Position numbers and translations under genes: made by a program. Under the pieces are notes generated by a model. The model was not told the origin of the DNA. It saw only the letters and a program-made list of their open reading frames with translations, and did no database searches. Positions 9,301 to 16,267 of a stretch of 64,000 nucleotides of DNA are shown here, one piece after another; positions within the stretch are counted from its first letter, which is position 1, and every line of letters begins with the position of its first letter. The DNA is from Rhodocyclaceae bacterium (lineage in GTDB: Bacteria > Pseudomonadota > Gammaproteobacteria > Burkholderiales > Usitatibacteraceae), in the NCBI GenBank assembly GCA_020247545.1, contig JADCIX010000020.1, positions 19,990 through 83,989 on the forward strand, given 5' to 3'.

Positions 9301-9972
9301 CTATTGCACTTTTGTGTTCTGGCAGAACAGTCTTGGCACGACGAATATCGCCACCAAAACCGCGCAGAACTGCGCCGCCATAAACCACGGCGCGTCAGCT
9401 GGCCGAATTCCGGCAAACGACTCGGTAAGTGAACGCGCAATCGTAACCGCGGGATTGGCGAAGGACGTCGATGCGGTAAACCAATACGCAGCAGTGATGT
9501 AGCAGCCGACCGCACAGGCAATCGCTTCTTTGCGATGTTTCGCCACGCTGGCGATCACCACCAGAAGACCAAGGGTCGCGACAAATTCTGAAAACATCAG
9601 CGCTCCGCCACTGCGTACTTTGGTCGAGATTTGTAACACGTCAACGGCGAACATGACGTGTGCCGACCAAACACCGACCACCGCGCCAGCAACTTGCGCG
9701 ATGAGATACGCTGGCACTTCGCGCCACGGCATCGCGTTAGTCGCTGCATCCATGAGCGTGACAACGGGATTGAAATGCGACGACACCGGGCCGAAGGTCA
9801 GGATCAATGCAACAAGACCGGCCCCGGTGGCGATGGTATTTGCCAACAGTGCGACCGCGACATTGCCGCCCGAGAGGCGCTCGGCCATGATGCCGGAGCC
9901 GACCACGATGGCAAGCAGAAACGCGGTGCCAAGCGCCTCGGCCGCAAGGCGCTGTGGAAGTGAAGATGCCAT
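9301..9972 (-). CDS. aqpS: Aquaglyceroporin of arsenic operon (AqpS-like)
   Basis: The 223-residue MIP-family channel has six hydrophobic segments and both pore half-helices: FNPV at residues 67-70 and FANPA at 171-175. In Sinorhizobium meliloti AqpS replaces an arsenite pump. Arsenate reduced inside the cell leaves passively through the channel. The ATG overlaps the arsC stop by one base (TGATG), making it the last gene of a coupled arsR-arsI-arsC-aqpS operon. No arsB or acr3 gene is present here, which fits the same role. A general glycerol facilitator is less likely given the operon. Confidence 0.9.
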   Translation of the reverse strand: MASSLPQRLAAEALGTAFLLAIVVGSGIMAERLSGGNVAVALLANTIATGAGLVALILTFGPVSSHFNPVVTLMDAATNAMPWREVPAYLIAQVAGAVVGVWSAHVMFAVDVLQISTKVRSGGALMFSEFVATLGLLVVIASVAKHRKEAIACAVGCYITAAYWFTASTSFANPAVTIARSLTESFAGIRPADAPWFMAAQFCAVLVAIFVVPRLFCQNTKVQ

Positions 9973-10502
9973 CAGGCTGTGGTTGTTTCGTTGGTACCTG
10001 CGGTAGCAGCATCAACGTGAATTTTTTTCAGCGCGCTTGTCAGTGCCAGGTGCTCCAATTTGTCGATTGGTAGGCTGACAAGGAACTGGATGCGGTGTTT
10101 GATTGACTGAAAGACCCGTTCAAACGCAACGCGTTTGGCTTGGTCGTCGCCTTCTGCATCTGACGGGTCGGGAAAGCCCCAATGCGCGGTTGCGGGATGA
10201 CCGATCCAGACGGGGCAAACCTCACCCGCAGCGTTGTCGCACACGGTAATGATGATGTCCATTTCAGGCGCACCAGGTTTCGCAAAATCGTCCCACGACT
10301 TGCTTTTGAATGCGCTCGGATCAAAGCCCAACTGCGCTACTTTCTCTAGGGCGAATGGATTCGGCGACGACTTTGGATGACTGCCTGCGCTGAAAGCTTG
10401 GAAACGACCAGCGCCCATTTTGTTCAAAATCGCCTCAGCCATCACCGAGCGCGCGGAGTTGTGGGTACAGAGAAATAGAACGTTAAAGAAACGATCAGCC
10501 AC
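9972..10502 (-). CDS. arsC: Arsenate reductase, low-molecular-weight phosphatase type
   Basis: The 176-residue protein has the LMW-PTP P-loop CTHNSAR at residues 12-18 and further cysteines at 88 and 96 (TVCDNAAGEVCP). These match the cysteine triad used by thioredoxin- or glutaredoxin-coupled ArsC. It reduces arsenate to arsenite in the cytoplasm. The C-terminal 35 residues extend beyond the core fold and are of unclear purpose. It overlaps arsI by 8 bp and aqpS by 1 bp, so the four proteins are translated together. Confidence 0.93.
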   Translation of the reverse strand: MADRFFNVLFLCTHNSARSVMAEAILNKMGAGRFQAFSAGSHPKSSPNPFALEKVAQLGFDPSAFKSKSWDDFAKPGAPEMDIIITVCDNAAGEVCPVWIGHPATAHWGFPDPSDAEGDDQAKRVAFERVFQSIKHRIQFLVSLPIDKLEHLALTSALKKIHVDAATAGTNETTTA

Positions 10503-11007
10503 AGCAAGCTCCCTTGGTTGATTTGGCAGAAATCGTTGGCATGGCGACCTTCATAACCCGAGTAGCGGGCGCGCAGCACGCGGCGGCGTCTGCCTGCACC
10601 TCAGTTGCAGTCGTAGCTTGCGCATCTACGTTTCCATTGAAGGTGGGAATCGTGCCAAGTGTGTGAAAACTTTCCCATGCGATGCCGGAAGGATCGGTCA
10701 CCCAGTATTTGTCCGACTTTGCATAGCAACAACTTGCGCCCTCTTCCAGCACGATTGCCGCATCAGCCGTCTGTAGCCGGGCGTGGATATCTTCGAGCTC
10801 CTCATTGCTATCGGCTTGAAAGCCAAGATGGTTTACGCCGATGGCGTTGCCGCGTGTTGAGATGGCAAAGTTGAGACGCGGATCGTCGAGCATCCACTTT
10901 GCGTAGTCGTTTTTCTCGACCGCTGGCGGTGCGCCGAACAAGGCCGCGTAGAACTTTGTCGACGCTTCGAGATCGGCCACTGCGATGTGAACGTGAAATC
11001 GTTTCAT
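10495..11007 (-). CDS. arsI: ArsI-type C-As lyase (VOC superfamily dioxygenase)
   Basis: The 170-residue protein has a glyoxalase/extradiol-dioxygenase fold. Candidate Fe(II) ligands are His5, His60 and Glu112, and the arsenic-binding pair is Cys93-Cys94 in GASCCYAKSDKYW. This is the ArsI arrangement, in which the enzyme cleaves the carbon-arsenic bond of trivalent methyl- and aryl-arsenicals. The C-terminal tail adds two more vicinal Cys pairs (AACCAP and ACCG at the end), also seen in longer ArsI proteins. CadI-like members of the same family are the alternative name. It lies between arsR (ATGA overlap) and arsC (8-bp overlap). Confidence 0.88.
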   Translation of the reverse strand: MKRFHVHIAVADLEASTKFYAALFGAPPAVEKNDYAKWMLDDPRLNFAISTRGNAIGVNHLGFQADSNEELEDIHARLQTADAAIVLEEGASCCYAKSDKYWVTDPSGIAWESFHTLGTIPTFNGNVDAQATTATEVQADAAACCAPATRVMKVAMPTISAKSTKGACCG

Positions 11008-11384
11008 GCGGTTTTCCTTTTAGTGTTTGTTGCACTTGCGGTTTTCAACACCTTTGGTTTGCAGGCAATGGTCGTCGAGCAAACTGAACCCGCGCAGCAG
11101 TTTTGGGTCAGGTAGTCGATAAGCCCGGTCATCGCAGCGAAATTTGCCGAATAGATGATCGCGCGGCCGTTTGGCGCGGCGATGATCAACCCCGCATTTG
11201 CGAGCTCCTTTAGATGAAAAGAAAGCGTTGCGTTCGCCAGCGATAGTCGATCAGCGATAGCGCCGACCTGTAATCCTTCTGGTCCAATTTCGACCAATAG
11301 GCGGAAGATCGCGAGGCGTGTTTCTTGCGCTAAAGCCGCCAGCGCGGACAACGCTTGCTTGGTATCGTTCGAGGTCATTTCCAT
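11004..11384 (-). CDS. arsR: ArsR-type As(III)-responsive repressor
   Basis: This 126-residue winged-helix repressor has its recognition region around ANATLSFHLKEL (about residues 50-61). Cysteines at 96, 97 and 102 follow the DNA-binding core. The position resembles the C-terminal As(III) site (Cys95/96/102) of Acidithiobacillus ferrooxidans ArsR and differs from the helix-4 site of the E. coli protein. The frame is open to 11456, but the promoter overlaps that stretch, so I place the start at the ATG at 11384 (or the second ATG at 11378). It is the first gene of the ars operon and autoregulation is expected. Confidence 0.93.
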   Translation of the reverse strand: MEMTSNDTKQALSALAALAQETRLAIFRLLVEIGPEGLQVGAIADRLSLANATLSFHLKELANAGLIIAAPNGRAIIYSANFAAMTGLIDYLTQNCCAGSVCSTTIACKPKVLKTASATNTKRKTA

Positions 11385-11419
11385 ATTTCTAGTTTTATCG
11401 AAATAACAAGAATTGTCAA
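11384..11419 (-). promoter_or_regulatory. ars promoter with overlapping palindromic operator
   Basis: Read on the minus strand, a perfect -35 TTGACA (11419-11414) is followed after 16 bp by TAAAAC (11397-11392). A 6-bp inverted repeat with a 10-bp spacer, TATTTC-N10-GAAATA, covers 11405-11384. It therefore spans the -10 element and reaches the arsR start codon. Transcription would begin almost at the ATG, so the mRNA should have a very short leader. The palindrome is the likely ArsR site. Confidence 0.7.
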
Positions 11420-11554
11420 TTGGTTTTTTGTTTTGCGGTTGAAGCGCGAACGCCAAACTTCGTCGGCGTAACGCGATTAGTTAAGCGACACATCGGGTCT
11501 CGTCAATAATACGAAGCCCCAACCATCAGCCAATCGACTCTCTGGAGCTTTCAA

Positions 11555-12442
11555 TTGAATTTCAAACCCTTGCACTTCGCTCAAACATTTTTCGCGGTGA
11601 CTGCGTTGGCTGTTGTTTCGTTTGTCAGCGCCGCACAGACATCTGCGCCGCTTGAATTTGGCGTCGGGCTATTCCAGCCTGATAAAGAAAAGAACGACGC
11701 GACCTATAAGCCGCTCGCCGAATACCTGTCGAAGAAACTCGGGCGTGAGGTAAAGCTGCGGACGGTCGATACATGGGAAGGTTTGGCAAAATCGCTGGCC
11801 TCCGGGGAGACGGATTTGGCGCTCATGGGACCTTGGGGTTACGTATTGGCAAACCACAATGCGGGAGCCGAGGTGGTTTCAACGATCCTCTACCAGGGCA
11901 AGCCGGAGTATTTCGCCATCATGATCACGAACCCCAAGAGCGGCATCAGCAAGATTGAAGACCTCAAAGGCAAAACATTTGCCTTTGGTGATAAAGGGTC
12001 GACTTCCGGTTTTCTGATTCCGTCGCATGAGTTCTTCAAGCGTGGGATTGAGCCAGAGAAGTTTTTTTCCAAAGTGATCAACACTAAACACCAAGCAATT
12101 GAGACTCAAGTCACGCGAGGCGATCTCGACGCCGGCGCCGACTACAACCGTAATCGTGACGCGATGATCGAGCAGGGGTTGATCAAAGCCGCAGACTCAA
12201 AAATCATTTGGACTTCGGCACCATTACCAAATGATGCGTTTGCCGTTTCCGCCGCTCTGGCGAAAGATAGGGCGTTCACCGCGAAGTTAGCCGCGGCTCT
12301 GGAAGAAATTGGCGGAGTGATGAAGTCGCAGCCAAACCTTTTGCCAAACAACTACACGGGTTTTGTCAGTAAGGACAACAAGTACTACGCGCCGATCAAG
12401 GACGCAGCCTTGGCGCTGGGTTGGTTGCAACCGAAAAAGTAG
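11555..12442 (+). CDS. PhnD-like phosphonate/phosphite ABC transporter binding protein
   Basis: The 295-residue periplasmic protein has a signal peptide (hydrophobic residues about 10-24, cleavage near SAAQT). The PhnD-family pattern follows: YKPLAEYLSKKLG, then SGETDLALMGPW, and the GSTSGFLIP ligand loop. PhnD/PtxB/AioX proteins bind phosphonate, phosphite, phosphate or, for AioX, arsenite. The start is TTG with a GGAG-like site 8 bases upstream. It is divergent from the ars operon and followed by a PhnE-like permease. The ligand is not determinable from sequence. Confidence 0.85.
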   Translation: MNFKPLHFAQTFFAVTALAVVSFVSAAQTSAPLEFGVGLFQPDKEKNDATYKPLAEYLSKKLGREVKLRTVDTWEGLAKSLASGETDLALMGPWGYVLANHNAGAEVVSTILYQGKPEYFAIMITNPKSGISKIEDLKGKTFAFGDKGSTSGFLIPSHEFFKRGIEPEKFFSKVINTKHQAIETQVTRGDLDAGADYNRNRDAMIEQGLIKAADSKIIWTSAPLPNDAFAVSAALAKDRAFTAKLAAALEEIGGVMKSQPNLLPNNYTGFVSKDNKYYAPIKDAALALGWLQPKK

Positions 12443-12489
12443 AATCGCACCATCGAAGCCCATACGCTGTTCACAACGAGGATCAACTG

Positions 12490-13461
12490 ATGTCGGTAGC
12501 CGGTGAAACCAAGGTGTCGATTGTGACAACTACAACTGCGCGAAGCGGCAGTGCGTCCACCCGCCCAGTGGCTGCGGTTTCAGCTTCTTTAGCAACACGG
12601 CACGCGCGCTTTTCATCGCGTTGGTCCGCAACACTTCTCGCACTTTATGCTTTGCTCATCGCTGCGTGTGTGGCCAGCCTGATCCAGGCGGGTGACTTTT
12701 CGTTTGGCCGCAAACCCTGGGAGAATCTGAAATCAACCGCACAAGAGTTGTCGGTGCCCTCGTTTGTCAATGTTTGGTTTGGCAACGCCGCACTCGAGTT
12801 TCGTAACGACGAAGGCCGACTGCTTCGTACCGAAAATCAGCGGGAGACTGAGACAAAGTATTTGGCGGGTGTTGGCCGCGCGATATGGACAACGTTTCAA
12901 ATCGCCACTCTCGGCACGCTGCTGGCAGCACTACTCGGTGCCCCACTCGGGACTCTCGCCGCTAAAAACATGCGCGCTCCTGCACCGATTGCATGGGCGG
13001 CACGTCGCATCCTCGATGTCAGTCGATCAATTCACACACTGGTTTTCGGCCTGCTGTTGGTTGGGGTGATCGGCCTCGGCCCGATGGCAGGTGTACTCGC
13101 CATCGCACTACACTCGATGGGAACTTGTGGAAAGTTGTTCGGTGAGGCCATTGAAGCACTGGATATGCGTGGCGTGGAAGCCATCCGCGCCACCGGCGCG
13201 ACGCCACTCCAGGTGCTCATTTTTGGCGTCTGGCCGGCCCTAATGCCGTCCTTTGCTTCCAACCACCTCTACTTGTGGGAGTACAACATCCGCGACTCCA
13301 CCGTGCTCGGACTGATCGGTGCCGGTGGCCTTGGGCTGCTGGTATCCGAAGCGGTATCACTATTCCAGTGGGGTCGCCTGTCCACACTTTTGATTGCAAT
13401 CGTTGTTATGGTGATCACCTTTGACGCGCTGTCGCGGCGCATTCGGCAGGCACTTGTTTAG
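12490..13461 (+). CDS. PhnE-like ABC transporter permease
   Basis: The 323-residue membrane protein has a long N-terminal extension, a first membrane segment near residues 50-70, and a C-terminal ABC permease domain with the EAA-type loop around AIEALDMRGVEAIRATGA. It is homologous to PhnE/PtxC permeases. The ATG at 12490 has GAGGATC upstream; an earlier in-frame start at 12421 would overlap the binding-protein gene. No ATP-binding subunit (PhnC) follows, because the next gene is convergent. The transporter must borrow an ATPase encoded elsewhere or be incomplete. Confidence 0.87.
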   Translation: MSVAGETKVSIVTTTTARSGSASTRPVAAVSASLATRHARFSSRWSATLLALYALLIAACVASLIQAGDFSFGRKPWENLKSTAQELSVPSFVNVWFGNAALEFRNDEGRLLRTENQRETETKYLAGVGRAIWTTFQIATLGTLLAALLGAPLGTLAAKNMRAPAPIAWAARRILDVSRSIHTLVFGLLLVGVIGLGPMAGVLAIALHSMGTCGKLFGEAIEALDMRGVEAIRATGATPLQVLIFGVWPALMPSFASNHLYLWEYNIRDSTVLGLIGAGGLGLLVSEAVSLFQWGRLSTLLIAIVVMVITFDALSRRIRQALV

Positions 13462-13581
13462 GCAAACCCAAGCACATATGGGAATCTTGGAGCAAATACC
13501 TTTCAAAACGCCCGCCAGTAGACGACTTTTCGATTTTCTCGGAGCTTCTGGCCGTTGTTTGCGCCAGGTAGCACCCTTCGC

Positions 13582-13977
13582 CTAAGACTTTGTCGCTGGG
13601 GGTGGCGGTTCCCAAAGCTCCAGTTTGTTACCGTCGGGATCAACGACCCAACCGAATTTGCCATATTCGGATTCGTCGACCTTATCCATGACCTGGCAAC
13701 CTTCCTCGCGCAACTGCTTCAGTAGCGCGTGAAGATCCTCGACGCGATAGTTGATCATGAACGACGCGGTACTCGGTTCAAAGTAGGACGTGTCATGTGC
13801 AAACGGGCTCCACACCACCACTGCATTGGGGTTGGTCTTGAGTTGCTCATCTAACCCAAACGCGACGCCGCCCCACTCGGCGACTTCCAGCCCAAGATGG
13901 TCTCGGTACCGAGCCTGCAACCGCTTAGGATCCGGGCTCTTGAAAAAAATACCACCTACACCAACGACTCTTTTCAT
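13582..13977 (-). CDS. VOC/glyoxalase-family protein
   Basis: The 131-residue protein begins MKRVVGVGGIFFKSPDP and ends with DPDGNKLELWEPPPP, a single-domain vicinal-oxygen-chelate fold like many bacterial lyase or dioxygenase relatives. The glutamate in KLELWEP is in the usual metal-ligand position. The substrate is not recognisable. It converges on the PhnE-like gene. Around 13521-13543 lies a single CGCCCGCC-containing half-site that resembles one arm of the 40-bp palindromes seen elsewhere. Confidence 0.8.
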   Translation of the reverse strand: MKRVVGVGGIFFKSPDPKRLQARYRDHLGLEVAEWGGVAFGLDEQLKTNPNAVVVWSPFAHDTSYFEPSTASFMINYRVEDLHALLKQLREEGCQVMDKVDESEYGKFGWVVDPDGNKLELWEPPPPATKS

Positions 13978-14271
13978 ACGGCCTCCTTCTTCAGTTGATG
14001 AGCCATTTGTTTACCGCACCGGCCCCACCGTCTCGGCCTACTTCCAAGTTTTTAATTGAAGCTTGAATTTCAGATATAAATCCTGAAACCCGGTCTTGCG
14101 GGCCGCAGAGGCCTCGAGCTTCAACTTCGTTTAGCAAACCTGTCGGCATTTTTGTCGGCTGGCGCACCGTATTTGGCAATTCGTCGCAATCCGGTCGTAC
14201 GTCAGCGATAAGAACCCTAAAGTCTCTACATCAACAGCGCAACACCACCAACCGACCCAAAGGAAAACAAA

Positions 14272-14484
14272 ATGAAGACCACCACAATGAATAAGGACAA
14301 CACCGGCAGCACCATTCTTCTCGCAGCGCTGATCCTTAGTATCAGCGCGGCTGTGTTCAGCGGCATGAATGTACAAGCGCAGGCGGTTGACGCCTCCGCG
14401 ACCTTAACAACGGCTGTGACACAAACGAACACCAACCAGACGTTGAGCGACTCACTGATCATCACCGCAACGCGCCTGAAATAA
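14272..14484 (+). CDS. Exported 70-residue peptide with C-terminal TonB-box-like tail, paralogue A
   Basis: This gene was not recognised as a described family. The product has a polar N-terminus with KDN at 8-10 and GST at 12-14, a hydrophobic segment about 15-29, a possible cleavage site after AQA (about 36-38), and a Thr/Asn/Ala-rich stretch. The C-terminus is SDSLIITATRLK. The last residues resemble the TonB box of TonB-dependent receptors (typically DTIVVTATR). A paralogue at 15500-15712 has exactly the same length and 29 of 70 ungapped identities. AAAGGAAAAC just upstream gives a good ribosome-binding site. A conserved hairpin and a strong terminator follow the stop. Confidence 0.75.
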   Translation: MKTTTMNKDNTGSTILLAALILSISAAVFSGMNVQAQAVDASATLTTAVTQTNTNQTLSDSLIITATRLK

Positions 14485-14498
14485 GCGACAGCAACTTT

Positions 14499-14514
14499 GG
14501 GAGCGGTCCCGGTG
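14499..14514 (+). other. Conserved post-stop hairpin, copy A
   Basis: The 16-base string GGGAGCGGTCCCGGTG begins 14 bases after the stop of peptide gene A and is identical at 15730-15745 after peptide gene B. GGGA and TCCC can pair around GCGG. It is conserved better than much of the coding region, which suggests a role in the transcript, such as stability or binding. Confidence 0.55.
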
Positions 14515-14538
14515 TTGTAGATAGGTGCGGCGCGATGC

Positions 14539-14578
14539 CAAAACAAAACGGCGGACTTAAGTCCGCCGTTTTGTTTTG
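14539..14578. terminator. Bidirectional intrinsic terminator (40-bp perfect palindrome)
   Basis: A fully self-complementary 40-bp sequence is centred on TTAA. It has GC-rich inner arms GCGGAC/GTCCGC and outer A-rich/T-rich arms that give a T-tract on both strands. It lies between peptide gene A and the convergent lipoprotein gene, so it can end both transcripts. Confidence 0.9.
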
Positions 14579-14594
14579 TTCCCGTCACTTACAC

Positions 14595-15281
14595 TCAAGG
14601 CACCACACCTTTACTCAGCCACTGCGGCCAAACGGCCACGGTCGCACCCATTGCGCTTGCCCACGGATGTCGGGCAAAAATCTCTTGTAGGCGCCGGCTG
14701 TCCCGCCCGCGAGCGAACAGAACTTCGGCCACCGGCCCGTCGGCTAGCGTGTACCAAGCGCCAACCAACTGATTATCGACAAGCGATTGGAGATACGCCT
14801 TGCCGTTGGTATCCGTATCCGCATCGAGCACGATCGCCGTCCTTGAAATTTGAATGATGCGACCCTCTTCTATCTGATTCGGATCAATCCCCACCGTGTT
14901 GAGTGGTTTTTGCGCCATTGCCCGTCTGGCGTTCAACGTCATGTAGCCATCACTGACGTATTGATCTGCCTTAAAGTAACCCCGTAAGGTTTCCAAATTT
15001 GGCGCGTTCACCACCACAATGCCACGCTTCAACCCGGTGGGATCGGTGAGCGGCCCCGCCGCAGATAACTTCTTCTCGCCGAACAATTTTCCGAAATTGG
15101 CAAGATGCCCTTTCTGCATTGCCGCCACCGCATCTTTGTCGGGCGGTGTCGGTTTGCCTGTCTCAAGAAAAACAAACCAATCGCCTTTCTGACTCGATAG
15201 TGAAGAAGTGGTTTGGGTTACCTGCGCACACGCAGACAGCAACCCAGTACACAGCAGTGCGAACATTCGCCCATATCTCAT
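14595..15281 (-). CDS. Lipoprotein with YciI-like domains
   Basis: The 228-residue protein has a lipobox, LLSAC, at residues 14-18, so it should be lipidated at Cys18. The mature part begins with a dimeric alpha-beta barrel of the YciI type (WFVFLETGK to SDGYMTLNARR, about 35-135). A second region of similar size follows (about 140-220). No catalytic residues are assigned. The gene lies between two paralogous peptide genes transcribed the other way and shares the palindromic terminator with the first. Any functional link to the peptides is conjecture. Confidence 0.8.
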   Translation of the reverse strand: MRYGRMFALLCTGLLSACAQVTQTTSSLSSQKGDWFVFLETGKPTPPDKDAVAAMQKGHLANFGKLFGEKKLSAAGPLTDPTGLKRGIVVVNAPNLETLRGYFKADQYVSDGYMTLNARRAMAQKPLNTVGIDPNQIEEGRIIQISRTAIVLDADTDTNGKAYLQSLVDNQLVGAWYTLADGPVAEVLFARGRDSRRLQEIFARHPWASAMGATVAVWPQWLSKGVVP

Positions 15282-15499
15282 CGTGATTTCTCCTGATTTC
15301 GACGTGTCATGTCGAAAATACTACTCGTGTTGCGCGATGCTCGCAGGAAAACAAATTCGAATCATCGCCTCCCGCTTCAATTCGCGCCGCTATTTTTGCG
15401 ATCCGTCGGAAGGCGTTTGAGAGCAAGAAGTCGCGTCCGTAAAGTAACCACATCAACAAACGCAATACAAACCACCAACCGAACCCAAAGGAAACCATC

Positions 15500-15712
15500 A
15501 TGAACGCCAAAACAATCAGCAAAGACAACGTAGGTAGCACCACCCTGCTTGCAGGCATGTTTCTCACTATCGCCGTAGCCATGTTTAGTGGCAGCGCCGA
15601 TGCAAAAGCCACCGGAACCGCCAGCACCTTGACAAAGGCACAGTCGAGCGTTCCCGCCACCACTAAAATTGTCAGCGACACAATCGTAATCACCGCTACG
15701 CGGTTGAAGTAG
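15500..15712 (+). CDS. Exported 70-residue peptide with C-terminal TonB-box-like tail, paralogue B
   Basis: This is the second member of the pair, aligning with paralogue A end to end without gaps. Shared blocks are KDN (8-10), GST (12-14), LLA (16-18), FSG (29-31) and the end, SDTIVITATRLK (59-70). The hydrophobic segment (about 15-29) and a possible cleavage after ADA (33-35) suggest export, leaving a mature peptide of about 35 residues. The tail is closer than that of A to the canonical TonB box. The leader shares CCACCAACCGA and ACCCAAAGGAAA with A immediately before the ATG. A membrane-anchored peptide or a type I toxin are alternatives. Confidence 0.75.
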   Translation: MNAKTISKDNVGSTTLLAGMFLTIAVAMFSGSADAKATGTASTLTKAQSSVPATTKIVSDTIVITATRLK

Positions 15713-15729
15713 GCGAAGACACTTCATTC

Positions 15730-15745
15730 GGGAGCGGTCCCGGTG
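15730..15745 (+). other. Conserved post-stop hairpin, copy B
   Basis: This is the same 16-base string as at 14499-14514, beginning 17 bases after the stop of peptide gene B. The flanking sequence between the string and the terminator differs between the two loci, so the string itself appears to be under constraint. Confidence 0.55.
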
Positions 15746-15791
15746 GTTTAGCAACCGTAGATCCAGCACCAGCAAACATAGCAGGCTCAAC

Positions 15792-15822
15792 AAACGGCGA
15801 ACTTCGGTTCGCCGTTTTGTTT
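15792..15822 (+). terminator. Intrinsic terminator with UUCG tetraloop
   Basis: An 11-bp perfect stem, AAACGGCGAAC pairing with GTTCGCCGTTT, is closed by a C(UUCG)G tetraloop and followed by TTTGTTT. It ends the transcript of peptide gene B. The stem starts with the same AAACGGCG as the terminator of gene A. Confidence 0.9.
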
Positions 15823-15895
15823 GGCGCGCGCAAGATCACCGTCATCTCCTCGCGCGCAACGCCTTTATCTCGTACCATTGCACCTCCGACACTTG

Positions 15896-16267
15896 ATGGA
15901 CACAAAAATGATCAGCGGTCTCAGCAGGGATGAAATGGATGCGCTGGTGCAAGTCAGCAAGATGTCGAAGGGGTCTAAGCCAAGCGCATGTATCGGGCGT
16001 AATGCGAAAAAACTCGTCGGCATCAAACTTCTGATCCCGCGTCGGGACGGAACTTATGCGTTAACGGACAAAGGCAGCGAGGCGCTATTTGTGAATCGTT
16101 GCATTCGTGGCCTGCAAGCCCTTGCGGACGAGCCGACCACACGGCTTGATAGCGACGTTGCGCAATTTCTAAGTCGCAAGGGACATATCGCCGACACAAG
16201 CGAGGGACACTACGTGGTCACCGCAAAGGGGCGCGAGTGTCTTGAGGATATTGCACAAAATCTTTAA
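15896..16267 (+). CDS. Hypothetical protein, possible winged-helix fold
   Basis: I do not recognise this gene. The 123-residue product contains two similar half-modules, each ending in a 'T.KG.E.L' pattern: YALTDKGSEALF (about residues 58-69) and [12 protein letters not shown] near the C-terminus. The pattern resembles the wing of small winged-helix proteins. The frame is open back to 15821, and the ATG at 15896 (or 15908) is a guess, since neither has a strong ribosome-binding site. Its 3' end overlaps the convergent PRPP-synthetase-like gene by 50 bp. Confidence 0.6.
   Translation: MDTKMISGLSRDEMDALVQVSKMSKGSKPSACIGRNAKKLVGIKLLIPRRDGTYALTDKGSEALFVNRCIRGLQALADEPTTRLDSDVAQFLSRKGHIADTSEGHYVVTAKGRECLEDIAQNL

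Noticed and set aside
14272..14484. Peptide A as a truncated TonB-receptor pseudogene
   Set aside because: A second copy of identical length, with the same tail, a ribosome-binding site, conserved 3' hairpin and terminator, makes decay unlikely. This remains the main alternative to exclude.
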